DNA from: Betaproteobacteria bacterium HGW-Betaproteobacteria-9
Lineage (GTDB): Bacteria > Pseudomonadota > Gammaproteobacteria > Burkholderiales > Burkholderiaceae_C
NCBI GenBank assembly: GCA_002842215.1
Contig: PHCC01000022.1
Coordinates: 38,114 to 102,113, forward strand
Reading direction: 5' to 3'
Length of the DNA: 64,000 bases
Shown: positions 16,301 through 23,673 of the stretch, in pieces
How the letters are laid out: each line of letters starts with the position of its first letter
Numbering within the stretch: position 1 is the first letter of the stretch
The notes under the pieces: model-generated
Databases searched by the model: none
The model's input: the letters and a program-made list of their open reading frames with translations, nothing else
Told to the model about the DNA's origin: nothing
Position numbers and translations under genes: made by a program

Positions 16301-18280
16301 GTCCGGCGGCAGGTAAGCCGTGGAATACACATCGCTGGAAGACCTGCGGAAATCCAACATGTCGACCAACACGGGACTACCTTCCCCGTTGATGACGATG
16401 TTGTCAGGCTTGATGTCGCCATGCGGCCATTCAAAGGCATGCATCTGCGCCACAGTGGCTGTCAGCCCCCGTGCGACGCCCAGTCTGGCCTCTCTCGGCT
16501 GTGGCTGGTCCATCCACTGCGCCAGCGTTTCGCCTTCCACCCATCGCTGGACGACCAACAAACTGCGCCGGCTCAGGCCGCTGTCCAGCACTGTGGCCAC
16601 GCCCGGCAATGCCGCTGCCTGGAGGTTTCTCGCCCGTTCAAGAAATGAGAGAAGGCGAATGGCTTGGTCGGGTCGCTTCAGGTCTGGCTCTACCCCGTGC
16701 CACTCCTTGACCAGAACCGCTTGACCTTCAAAGGTGCTTCGAAATGCCAGGAGGTCGTCGTCATCGGTCAGGGGCTCCCCTTCCTCCGGGTAGTCGCGTA
16801 CACGGCTCTTTGCTCGGTGAACGTCGAAGGCGGCAAGGTCGATGACCTGCTCATTCTCGTTCTTGGATGCCTCATTCAAGGCCTCCAGCATGTCCCGGGC
16901 CGTCTCGTATCGAACCTTAGGCTCTGCGCTCAGCGCCTTGCGAATGACAACATCAAAAGAGCCGCCGTAGGCGTCCGATGCTCTCGGCTCCCATGCGTAG
17001 TGCCCCCCCACGCGGGGCGGTCGTTCTCCGTGGAGCATCAGGTGCACCAAGACACCCAGCATGTACACGTCGCGACGGAAAGGGGTAGCGCCTTCCGTCG
17101 ACCCTGAGTCCTCAGGCAAGTTGGAACGCTCCACCTGCACCCGCTCACGAAAGGTGCCAATGGTCGCCATGGTGGGGTAATAGGCTGCTGGGAATCCCGA
17201 CAGCACAACCTTGGCTGGACGCTCAACCCACAAGCAGTGCGCTCCCACATCTCGGTGCGCAACGTTGAGGTCGTGCAAGTCGGCAAATCGCTGCACCATT
17301 GCCTTAACCAGCACCACTCGCTCAGCTGGTGTCAACTTCGCAAGCCCAGAATTGACGAACTCGCTCAGACGGGTGACTTTGGGCGGCAGCGCGTACAGCT
17401 CAGCGAAGTCGCGCGTGACATCGGCCTCAGACATCCGAGCAATGGGGCGCAGAAGGCTGCGCGCAAGCTCTTCGTTTCGTGGCTCAACATGCTCATATAC
17501 GCGCTGCTCACGAAGGCCGATGAAACCGCGCTCTCCCTCTCCAATGAGCTCGCTGCCCAGGGCGCTAAAGTCCCATTGCCGGAGCAGCGCGAGCTTGTCT
17601 GGGTCTTGCTTTTCCTTAGCGCGAAACTCCGCGTAGAGCTTCTTTGGGTGCTCCCACAAAGGCTGTGCCTCCGGCCGATACCCATGAATGTTAAAACCCG
17701 CCGGGCGTCCCCTCTGCCCTTCAAAAAAGAGGTCATAGGCGTTCAGGAAACCGAGGGGATTCATTCGACTTGGACGACTGACGAACGTCCTGTACTTTGA
17801 CTCCTCCGTCCACTCCAATAGTTCGCTCAAAAAAAGTACAGAGTCAGCTTCTCCAGGGTCTGCAGATAGGTCAATTTCCTTGATGCTTCCGGTCAATACG
17901 ACAAACGAAAGCACCCATGGGCGCTTAGCTGCGCCCACCCGCGTCTCAAGCGTCGTGCCAAGCCTCTTTGCTTTCAAATTGACCAACGGCACCGGCGACC
18001 GCCCACGCGGCTGACCGTCGACATACCAGTTGCCTCCCCGGGCGGTGAGCTTTTCACCCCTCCAGTTCTTCAACTCAATGACGACGATATGGGTGTGTGT
18101 GACCAACACCAGGTCGAAGTCGTCGTCGCCCGCACCGGGGCCCCCGCGCGGGAGCTTGAACGATGCGTATCCGCGCCACCCTTTGGTGAACGCAGCCGCG
18201 TCGAACGTTTTTTGTATCTGCTGATGCGCGTCGATTTCGGAGGCTGGCACGCCAGCCTTCTCTATGAGTCGAACTTCCAT
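13343..18280 (-). CDS. NERD nuclease-like / two kinase-like domains / SF1 helicase fusion
   Basis: The protein has 1,645 residues, and GGAGG precedes the ATG at 18280. In order: a NERD domain (about 10-130, DFDLVLVTHTHIVVIELKNW with the Asp...ExK pattern near 55-72); a first protein-kinase-like domain (about 230-490) with HRDV near 342 but without the usual DFG, probably a pseudokinase; a second (about 520-730) with HGDIKPDN near 622 and DMLDF in place of DFG; a poorly defined linker; and an SF1 helicase of the UPF1/DNA2 type (about 1050-1610) with GPPGTGKT near 1075, VIDEAGRA near 1342, GDHKQLPP and VAMSRAMERLVVVG. It starts 35 bases after the DUF262 gene and overlaps the next gene. PglW of type II BREX is also a kinase, but this architecture is not a standard part of type I. 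Confidence 0.85.
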   Translation of the reverse strand: MEVRLIEKAGVPASEIDAHQQIQKTFDAAAFTKGWRGYASFKLPRGGPGAGDDDFDLVLVTHTHIVVIELKNWRGEKLTARGGNWYVDGQPRGRSPVPLVNLKAKRLGTTLETRVGAAKRPWVLSFVVLTGSIKEIDLSADPGEADSVLFLSELLEWTEESKYRTFVSRPSRMNPLGFLNAYDLFFEGQRGRPAGFNIHGYRPEAQPLWEHPKKLYAEFRAKEKQDPDKLALLRQWDFSALGSELIGEGERGFIGLREQRVYEHVEPRNEELARSLLRPIARMSEADVTRDFAELYALPPKVTRLSEFVNSGLAKLTPAERVVLVKAMVQRFADLHDLNVAHRDVGAHCLWVERPAKVVLSGFPAAYYPTMATIGTFRERVQVERSNLPEDSGSTEGATPFRRDVYMLGVLVHLMLHGERPPRVGGHYAWEPRASDAYGGSFDVVIRKALSAEPKVRYETARDMLEALNEASKNENEQVIDLAAFDVHRAKSRVRDYPEEGEPLTDDDDLLAFRSTFEGQAVLVKEWHGVEPDLKRPDQAIRLLSFLERARNLQAAALPGVATVLDSGLSRRSLLVVQRWVEGETLAQWMDQPQPREARLGVARGLTATVAQMHAFEWPHGDIKPDNIVINGEGSPVLVDMLDFRRSSSDVYSTAYLPPDYRTLSPLARDRYALAVVLDELLFKGQSADNLLGLELVHEEVQRLLTERQVSALEPLQSALDGKGQSTDLPDVVPYAVTIRGLSATGVPAGELQGDNGYFYLTMEDSRKHPGSKLVHLTGAGARLTVEWSPAERRASWVMVRPIDLTQLIWTQDKCLGRFRARLSVADGSRHEVSDLEPSLEEWCEQFGEQSFQAAEDGLLEGGVPAPALPVSELEVDTDQPVSSAEQQPKIDVEELWQALLAAEEDSLPIATVVGEPRRNPQREHQMLVPCSLDGAGFDPDIDDLTWVEKPNAEGLWRRCGDLELRDTFLGANAELAIERWSGKPPKPGDKLRLRSNMESASLTRRAAAVERILQGRSVVPDLMSYFQSAGAQPVPMQFLCPSEEALNAYSQGNKSLNESQREAFRKALQFGPLSLLQGPPGTGKTWFIASLLHYLVTKEGARRVLVVSQAHEAVNNALEKALELFESKGIAFDAVRLGHESAASETIRHLHSSSIEQSYRERFKAEYKERVVRLATEMGLASDFAAAAVRLHVNVGRLVEQISALVTDVPEPSSGRKKANSQEHTDEDVSIQRGRQLTEALQEVCKRDYQYSVGEVQLGEVMDDLFEQLVTQYEVQSPQAVERLRRLLKMSDDWLKTLGEPAANFVEFLAKSRTVVAGTLVGIGRRAAGVIQNMYDWVVIDEAGRAAPSELAVAMQTGRRILLVGDHKQLPPTFDQEVRHAVSKKLGYAVDSLAFSSDFERVFDSPYGRAVGASFKEQYRMAPAIGELVSEVFYGSNLATGRAASWLDTSLLPLQLRHEVCWVDTSSLGRSAMESNSPDRIDCWNDTEAGVVMNVLKSLVLSPGLVRALKEGLQHGEPIIGIICMYSKQREVLNRLKSEARWIPADLRRLVKIDTVDSYQGKENRIVILSTVRNNPQQSPGFLRLPNRINVAMSRAMERLVVVGAAPMWRGKNTGLPLGQVLKKIESLSEANRATIVKAQEFRS

Positions 18281-18315
18281 ACCCTCCCTACCCCTGTCTC
18301 AATGCTGTTGATACT

Positions 18316-20004
18316 TCAGACCCCGAGTCGCCACTGCTTGCTCAAGACATCCATCAAGTCGTTCTGCCGAGCCTGCACGTCAGCAGGTGTCCACGTCGAC
18401 TTCTGCAACACCTGCGTCGTCAAAACGTAGGACGAAACCCCCTGTTTCCCAACGAAGTAGGCCGTCTTCTTCTTTTCGAAGTCAAAGTTCTGAGCTTGGG
18501 AGTTGCGTCGCCGATTGAGCGGAACCAGATTGGCAAGCCTGTGCACCCAGCGCACTTGGTCAGCAACGTTTGGCCACCACGTGGCCCACTGAGAGCCAGG
18601 GGAAACCGTCTGGGGCAGCACATGCTCCAGTGTCAACAGCGACGGGTCATACTTGGCAGCGCCGTCTGAGAGAAAGGCGTCCAAGCGAAGGATGAGGTAG
18701 TTCCTGCGACGCGCCATCATTGAGTAGATGTCGCCCTGTAAGACACTCACGAAGTAGCGCTTTTCGTCGTCTGCCAGCTCTATGGCGGACAGTGGGTTCG
18801 CCATTGAATGCGCGCTCTCCATGGCAGTCAGAACACGGGCGTATCGTTCGATACGGCTGTTCACATCAACCGCGCAGACGTACATGTAGGAGGCCAACCG
18901 CTCCAGGCGTTCAAAGAACCACTTTGTGTACTCGCTGTCAGCTGCATGCGTCGCCAGAAACTTCATGGCGCACGGAAGCCAGTCAGAGTTGTCGATTCGG
19001 TTGAGCCAGCCCAGAGACGTATTCACGTCCTCTGCTTTCGACGTAGCCTGGTATGCCCCCTTCTTGGCAACCAAGTAGGCCTGAGTGAACGGCTCAATGA
19101 CCTTCTTCACCAGGTCCTCAGCGGTAGCCACCTTCTTTATCACGCGCTCCGGGAACTCCTCCAACAAAGCCCGGCGAGCCTTGTCCTTCGCGTAAATCAT
19201 GCGAATGTGCCCAAACACCTCGGCAAAACCGTCGCGACCAGTCTCAACCTCCAGCTCTTCCCAAGTCTCGTTGTAGTCATCGCGAAGCTCAGGCATCACC
19301 TTGCCAATGACATCGGACTTGATGATGTCCGTTGGTAACAAGTCGAGCCCTCGGCTGTTCAGCACTGAGAAAACCCTGAACGCAGATTGCTCGCTCGGCG
19401 TCGACACCGCGACCAAGAAGCAACGCTGAACAATGAATGCGCCGAAGGCACAGAGTTGCTCAGTGTCCCCCATGAAGGTGGATTGGAGCCGCTGAACGAG
19501 CACCTCGGCATTGCGCCGAATGTTGCGTTGCGACTCGTTGTCGAGACGGGTCGGGTCCAGCGCAATGAGCTCAGACAGCTTCAAGCCTTGCACGTAATCG
19601 GCGAAGAACTGCTTGTCGCGTTCGCGAAGAGCCAAGCGCGGCTTGGACTTGAGGCCCTGCGATGCCCTCCCAGGTTCACGCAAGTAGCTTTCAAAATCAG
19701 TGCGGAGCTCACCCGTGAACTGGGCGGTCAATGACGCAAGCAAGATGGTCAGGGTCGTCAAACGTTGCTGACCATCAATGACCTCAGAGAGAGGCTTTCC
19801 TTCCTCCTTGATGAGGACGATGCTGCCCAGAAAATAGGTCTCGTCCTTCTCCTTCGAGAAGAAGTCATACAGGTCCGCAAACAGTTCTCCAGCCTGCACC
19901 TCCGTCCACGCGTATGGACGCTGATACGACGGAATGACGTAGTCGAAATCCGAGCTGAAGATTTTCGCGAGCGGATACTCGGCGCCACTGATTTTCTTTG
20001 TCAT
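18316..20004 (-). CDS. DUF262 + DUF1524 protein, GmrSD/BrxU-like type IV restriction enzyme
   Basis: The protein has 562 residues. The N-terminal DUF262 domain shows IPSYQRPYAW and the DGQQRLTTL signature (about residue 77), the nucleotide-dependent half of GmrSD enzymes. The C-terminal DUF1524 His-Me nuclease domain shows LEHVLPQ near 459 and a downstream NLVPLNRRRNSQ. GmrSD enzymes cut modified phage DNA, and the homologue BrxU is encoded inside a BREX operon in Escherichia fergusonii, complementing BREX against phages with modified bases. The same logic is likely here. It lies 34 bases after the UvrD-like gene and 35 bases before the kinase-helicase. Confidence 0.85.
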   Translation of the reverse strand: MTKKISGAEYPLAKIFSSDFDYVIPSYQRPYAWTEVQAGELFADLYDFFSKEKDETYFLGSIVLIKEEGKPLSEVIDGQQRLTTLTILLASLTAQFTGELRTDFESYLREPGRASQGLKSKPRLALRERDKQFFADYVQGLKLSELIALDPTRLDNESQRNIRRNAEVLVQRLQSTFMGDTEQLCAFGAFIVQRCFLVAVSTPSEQSAFRVFSVLNSRGLDLLPTDIIKSDVIGKVMPELRDDYNETWEELEVETGRDGFAEVFGHIRMIYAKDKARRALLEEFPERVIKKVATAEDLVKKVIEPFTQAYLVAKKGAYQATSKAEDVNTSLGWLNRIDNSDWLPCAMKFLATHAADSEYTKWFFERLERLASYMYVCAVDVNSRIERYARVLTAMESAHSMANPLSAIELADDEKRYFVSVLQGDIYSMMARRRNYLILRLDAFLSDGAAKYDPSLLTLEHVLPQTVSPGSQWATWWPNVADQVRWVHRLANLVPLNRRRNSQAQNFDFEKKKTAYFVGKQGVSSYVLTTQVLQKSTWTPADVQARQNDLMDVLSKQWRLGV

Positions 20005-20038
20005 CGTCTTGTCCTACCCTGGTTGCAAAAACTGAAAC

Positions 20039-21946
20039 TCATCGCTTTTCTTCCACCAAGCCCATCTCTGTCAGAAATCGGGAAGGCGATTTCTTCCACC
20101 CGTTGTATCGCTCGCCGTAGCTGAGCGTCAGTGTCTCGATGGTTCGCGTTATAGCCACAAAGCAGTTGCGCCGCTCCTCCTGCATCTCTCGACTCTCATC
20201 ACCGGCCTTCTTGCTTTGAAACGAAGGGAGCTGGTCTTCCGACATCCCAACGAGGTAGACATGCTGGAACTCCAAGCCCTTGGAGCTGTGGATGGTCAAA
20301 CAACGCACCGCATTCGCTGGTGCTTCCGGCGTCTTGTTTGCCAGGGCCAGCTCCTGCAAGAACTGTCCCAGCGAAAGTGAATAGGCATCTGCTTCGTCAC
20401 CAATCTCGCGAATGATGCTGTCCCAAACCTTGCGCTCGGACGTGTACTCAGCAAACTGCTCATCGCCTCCAGCGGAGCCAGCGCGTTCAACCGAATCGAA
20501 GTAAGCGAGTGCTTTCCTGAGGAAGGGCACATATTGACCGGCGACCAGGTCTTGAACTGGCTCACGCAACTCGGCCGGAACCTCTTCAGCCTCAGAGACA
20601 AGAGCACCGAGAGCAACCAGTTGGTCACCGTTGTGCTCTGCTGTGAAGCGGGCGAGGTCATCTTCCGACCAGTCCTTGCCCATACAGTCAGAAAAAGCCT
20701 TGGTCACAGTCGCGGCCAGGTCGTCGTCCGACCGAACCAGCGCCAGCTTCAATGCAGACGCAACGAAGCGCAGCGGTGCACTTTCGAACTGCGACTTCCG
20801 GCGTTGAACATGAGAAGGGACTGACAGAGCCTCCAGCTCCTTCTGTACACGCTCCAACAACTTGGTCGCTCGGGCTAGCACCACAATGTCAGCTGGTCGA
20901 ACGCCACTCATCAGTCGCGACCTCACTCGGGTGGCAACACCTTCAGCTTCTTTCTGGTCGTCCTCAAAAGACAGCAGCTCGATTGGGTCCACATGACCAC
21001 CGGGCTTCATGGAAAGAAGCGGCTTCTTTTGCTCAGAGCGTTCCTGGTTATGAACGATGAGTGCGTTTGCAAGGGCCACAACCTCCGGCGGACACCTGTA
21101 GTTTTCCGGAAGCTGAATCGTCGTCAAGGCGTAGTGCTGCTCCAGCTCTCGAACACGGGTCGGACTCGCGCCGTTCCATTGATAAATGACCTGGTCATCA
21201 TCACCCACGATGAACAAGTTGGCATTCTGCTCAGGGGCCAATGCCCGGAGCAAACGGTACTGAGCGACGTTGGTATCCTGAAACTCGTCCACGCTCATGT
21301 ACCGATAGACCGTGCGAAGTTGTTTGCTGACGCGCGGTCGCTCGCGCAGAAGCTCCTCGCAGAAGTAAAGGATAGAACCGTAGTCCAGGCAGTTCTGCTC
21401 CTTCAAAAGCGCCTTGTAGCGACCAAACAAGACTTGCAGCTGATGCCCAGACTCCGAGTCCTTGAGCAGCGCTGAAACCTGTACATCAGGCGTAACGTTC
21501 CGAAGCAAGAAGTCAACCGCTGTCAGCGCTTTTTCGGCGGAAACGAATTTCGTGAGTTCGCCAGCCTTCTCAGCCAATATCGATTTGATGAGACCAACAC
21601 GCTCGGACTCCTCAAGAATCTCGAAATCCGGGCTTAACCCGAAGTGACTGCCGTGCTGCCGCAAGATGTCGGTCGCGAACGAGTGAAACGTCGTCAGCAG
21701 CACCCTGTCCCTGGCATTCGGTACCAGTTTCAGCAGTCGCTCACGCATTTCTGCGGCGGCCTTCCTGGTGAACGTCAGGCACAGAATCCGGAACGACTCG
21801 TCACGACTTTGCTCGACGAGGCGCGCAACCCGGGCAGTCAGGGTTGCCGTCTTGCCAGAACCAGGCCCCGCCAAGACCAGTAGTGGTCCCTCGTCCCACT
21901 GTGCGGCGGCCAGCTGGCTTGCATTTAGTTTCTTCAAGTAGTCCAT
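20039..21946 (-). CDS. UvrD/PcrA-like SF1 helicase (GajB-like)
   Basis: The protein has 635 residues from the ATG at 21946, which shares a base with the stop of the OLD-nuclease gene (TGATG). A GTG one codon earlier is also possible, and GGAGG precedes both. Helicase motifs are complete: GPGSGKTATL near 27, LTFTRKAAAEM, VDEFQDTN near 215, GDDDQVIYQWNGA and TIHSSKGLEF near 555. Paired with an upstream OLD-family ATPase/TOPRIM nuclease it matches the two-gene Gabija design (GajA-GajB), although it is longer than typical GajB. A plain PcrA paralogue is less likely given the coupling. Confidence 0.85.
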   Translation of the reverse strand: MDYLKKLNASQLAAAQWDEGPLLVLAGPGSGKTATLTARVARLVEQSRDESFRILCLTFTRKAAAEMRERLLKLVPNARDRVLLTTFHSFATDILRQHGSHFGLSPDFEILEESERVGLIKSILAEKAGELTKFVSAEKALTAVDFLLRNVTPDVQVSALLKDSESGHQLQVLFGRYKALLKEQNCLDYGSILYFCEELLRERPRVSKQLRTVYRYMSVDEFQDTNVAQYRLLRALAPEQNANLFIVGDDDQVIYQWNGASPTRVRELEQHYALTTIQLPENYRCPPEVVALANALIVHNQERSEQKKPLLSMKPGGHVDPIELLSFEDDQKEAEGVATRVRSRLMSGVRPADIVVLARATKLLERVQKELEALSVPSHVQRRKSQFESAPLRFVASALKLALVRSDDDLAATVTKAFSDCMGKDWSEDDLARFTAEHNGDQLVALGALVSEAEEVPAELREPVQDLVAGQYVPFLRKALAYFDSVERAGSAGGDEQFAEYTSERKVWDSIIREIGDEADAYSLSLGQFLQELALANKTPEAPANAVRCLTIHSSKGLEFQHVYLVGMSEDQLPSFQSKKAGDESREMQEERRNCFVAITRTIETLTLSYGERYNGWKKSPSRFLTEMGLVEEKR

Positions 21947-23673
21947 CACGGCCTCCTAGCGAGGGCAATCGCCTTCATTACTGCACTGCGCAGCGCTTTA
22001 GGAACTGCCGTGGCGCCACGCTGTCGCATCGCCTCCACCACAGCGTACGCAGCACTGGGCTTGTCAGGTATGCATTTGATGATTTGGTCGGCGTAAGCTG
22101 GGTCGCCACGTGCCACTGTCAGCTTTGCAGCCTTTTTTGCAGGGACTGCGATGGCTTCGTAGACATCCAGAAACCCGTTGGAAGCCAAATACGGCTCGAT
22201 GGACGAGGCTCCCGCAAGAACGGACATGTGTCGCCATGGCCGTTTCGGCGTATCCGGGATACGGTCCTCTGCCTTCTTGACATCGCTGACACCCTGAGCA
22301 TCGGCATCAGTCAAGCAGTGCCATGAGATTCCTAGGGCATTGGCCGCATCCAAAAAGTAGTCGATATCGCCCAGCCGGTACTCCACACATCTGACACCGG
22401 CTTGTTCGAGGTCCAGACCAAGCACCTGAGCTACCCCGGAAAATAGGATGGCTTCAGTTTCCCCTTCACCGAGCAACCAGCAACGGGCGAAAAACAACTC
22501 ACCCCGAGTTCTTCGGACCAAGAAGTCAAACTTCCGCTGGTCTCGAGGGTCAAGGGTGCCTGAAGCTATGGCGCCAACCTTCACCTGACCACGGGACTTG
22601 TAGATTCGCCGAATCGATGTCAAATCCACCTCAGACAATAGGTCGCCTGAGTGCGTGGCAATCACCTTTTGGCCGTCGATGTCACGAATCGTCTTCCAGA
22701 GCGCCCTGACTGCGTTCGGGTGCAGATGCGCTTCAGGCTCTTCCAGCGCGACGATGGGCTTCGAGTCTTGGACGCCTTGCTTCCGTGCCAACTCAGACTT
22801 GAGGAACGCATCGAACAGCATCAGCACTGTCAAGCTTTGGGTACCTTCCCCGTGCCGACCTATCGGGAGCCGTGCCCCTGTGGCTGAAGCGATGCTGACC
22901 TGTGTGCGATTCAACATGTCGAACACTCGCGCCGGCACAGCGTCAACGCTCACGACATCTTGCCCCCCCAGGGCTACCAGTTCCTGAACTTTGGCCAGGT
23001 GCTCGCGTACACCTCTGAATGTGCCGTGAGCCTCGATGATTTGTGCGTTGATGTTCTCAAGCTGCGCCTCGATGGCAGTCTTGGTTGCAGCATCGATTTG
23101 CGAGTTCTTCACAAAGGGCGACCAGAACTGGGAAGTGCGCGAGAACTCCTTACCAGCATCCCGCAACGCCGAGAGATAGAACAAGGGGCGCAGTTGCTGC
23201 AAACTCGTCAGTCGGTTGCGATTCTTGGCAGGCAGCGGGCTGCCAGCAGCGTCAAGGAACTCAAAGGTAGTTTCGATTTCTTGGATGACGGGCGAGTACT
23301 GCGCACTGACACGCAGCTGCACGCGACTGCGGTCGTCCGGAGGCATCAGCGCAATCACGCCGCCGTCCCCTCCGAGCCGCTGCTCCACTTCGTCTGACCA
23401 CTCGCCAGCAGTAGCTTCCTCGAACGTCAGCGTTATGACGATGGGCGGCGCCGTCGTGGGGTCTGCCGTCCGGCTGTCAAAGTGCAGGTCGAACTCCTCG
23501 AATGCAGAAGAGCGCCCGGCAGACCGCAACGTGTACAGGCATGCACGAAGCGCATGCAGTACCGTGGTCTTGCCGCAGTTGTTTTCACCAACCAGGACCG
23601 TGGTAGGGCCAAGCGCGAGGTCAAGCGACTTGATGCCACGGTAATTTTCAATCTTCAGACTGGTCAAGAGCAT
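21946..23673 (-). CDS. OLD-family ATPase/TOPRIM nuclease (GajA-like)
   Basis: The protein has 575 residues. An ABC-type ATPase domain has Walker A GENNCGKTT (about 31-39) and a Walker B-like IVALEEPEAHLHP, then a TOPRIM domain with the acidic residues of LLGEGETEAI near 400 and LTDADAQG near 457. This is the layout of OLD nucleases and GajA. The ATG at 23673 overlaps the pglX stop by one base (GTG at 23676 is an alternative), and the stop overlaps the helicase start. In Gabija, GajA nicks DNA when nucleotide levels fall. Its place inside a BREX operon suggests co-regulated, layered defence. Confidence 0.85.
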   Translation of the reverse strand: MLLTSLKIENYRGIKSLDLALGPTTVLVGENNCGKTTVLHALRACLYTLRSAGRSSAFEEFDLHFDSRTADPTTAPPIVITLTFEEATAGEWSDEVEQRLGGDGGVIALMPPDDRSRVQLRVSAQYSPVIQEIETTFEFLDAAGSPLPAKNRNRLTSLQQLRPLFYLSALRDAGKEFSRTSQFWSPFVKNSQIDAATKTAIEAQLENINAQIIEAHGTFRGVREHLAKVQELVALGGQDVVSVDAVPARVFDMLNRTQVSIASATGARLPIGRHGEGTQSLTVLMLFDAFLKSELARKQGVQDSKPIVALEEPEAHLHPNAVRALWKTIRDIDGQKVIATHSGDLLSEVDLTSIRRIYKSRGQVKVGAIASGTLDPRDQRKFDFLVRRTRGELFFARCWLLGEGETEAILFSGVAQVLGLDLEQAGVRCVEYRLGDIDYFLDAANALGISWHCLTDADAQGVSDVKKAEDRIPDTPKRPWRHMSVLAGASSIEPYLASNGFLDVYEAIAVPAKKAAKLTVARGDPAYADQIIKCIPDKPSAAYAVVEAMRQRGATAVPKALRSAVMKAIALARRP

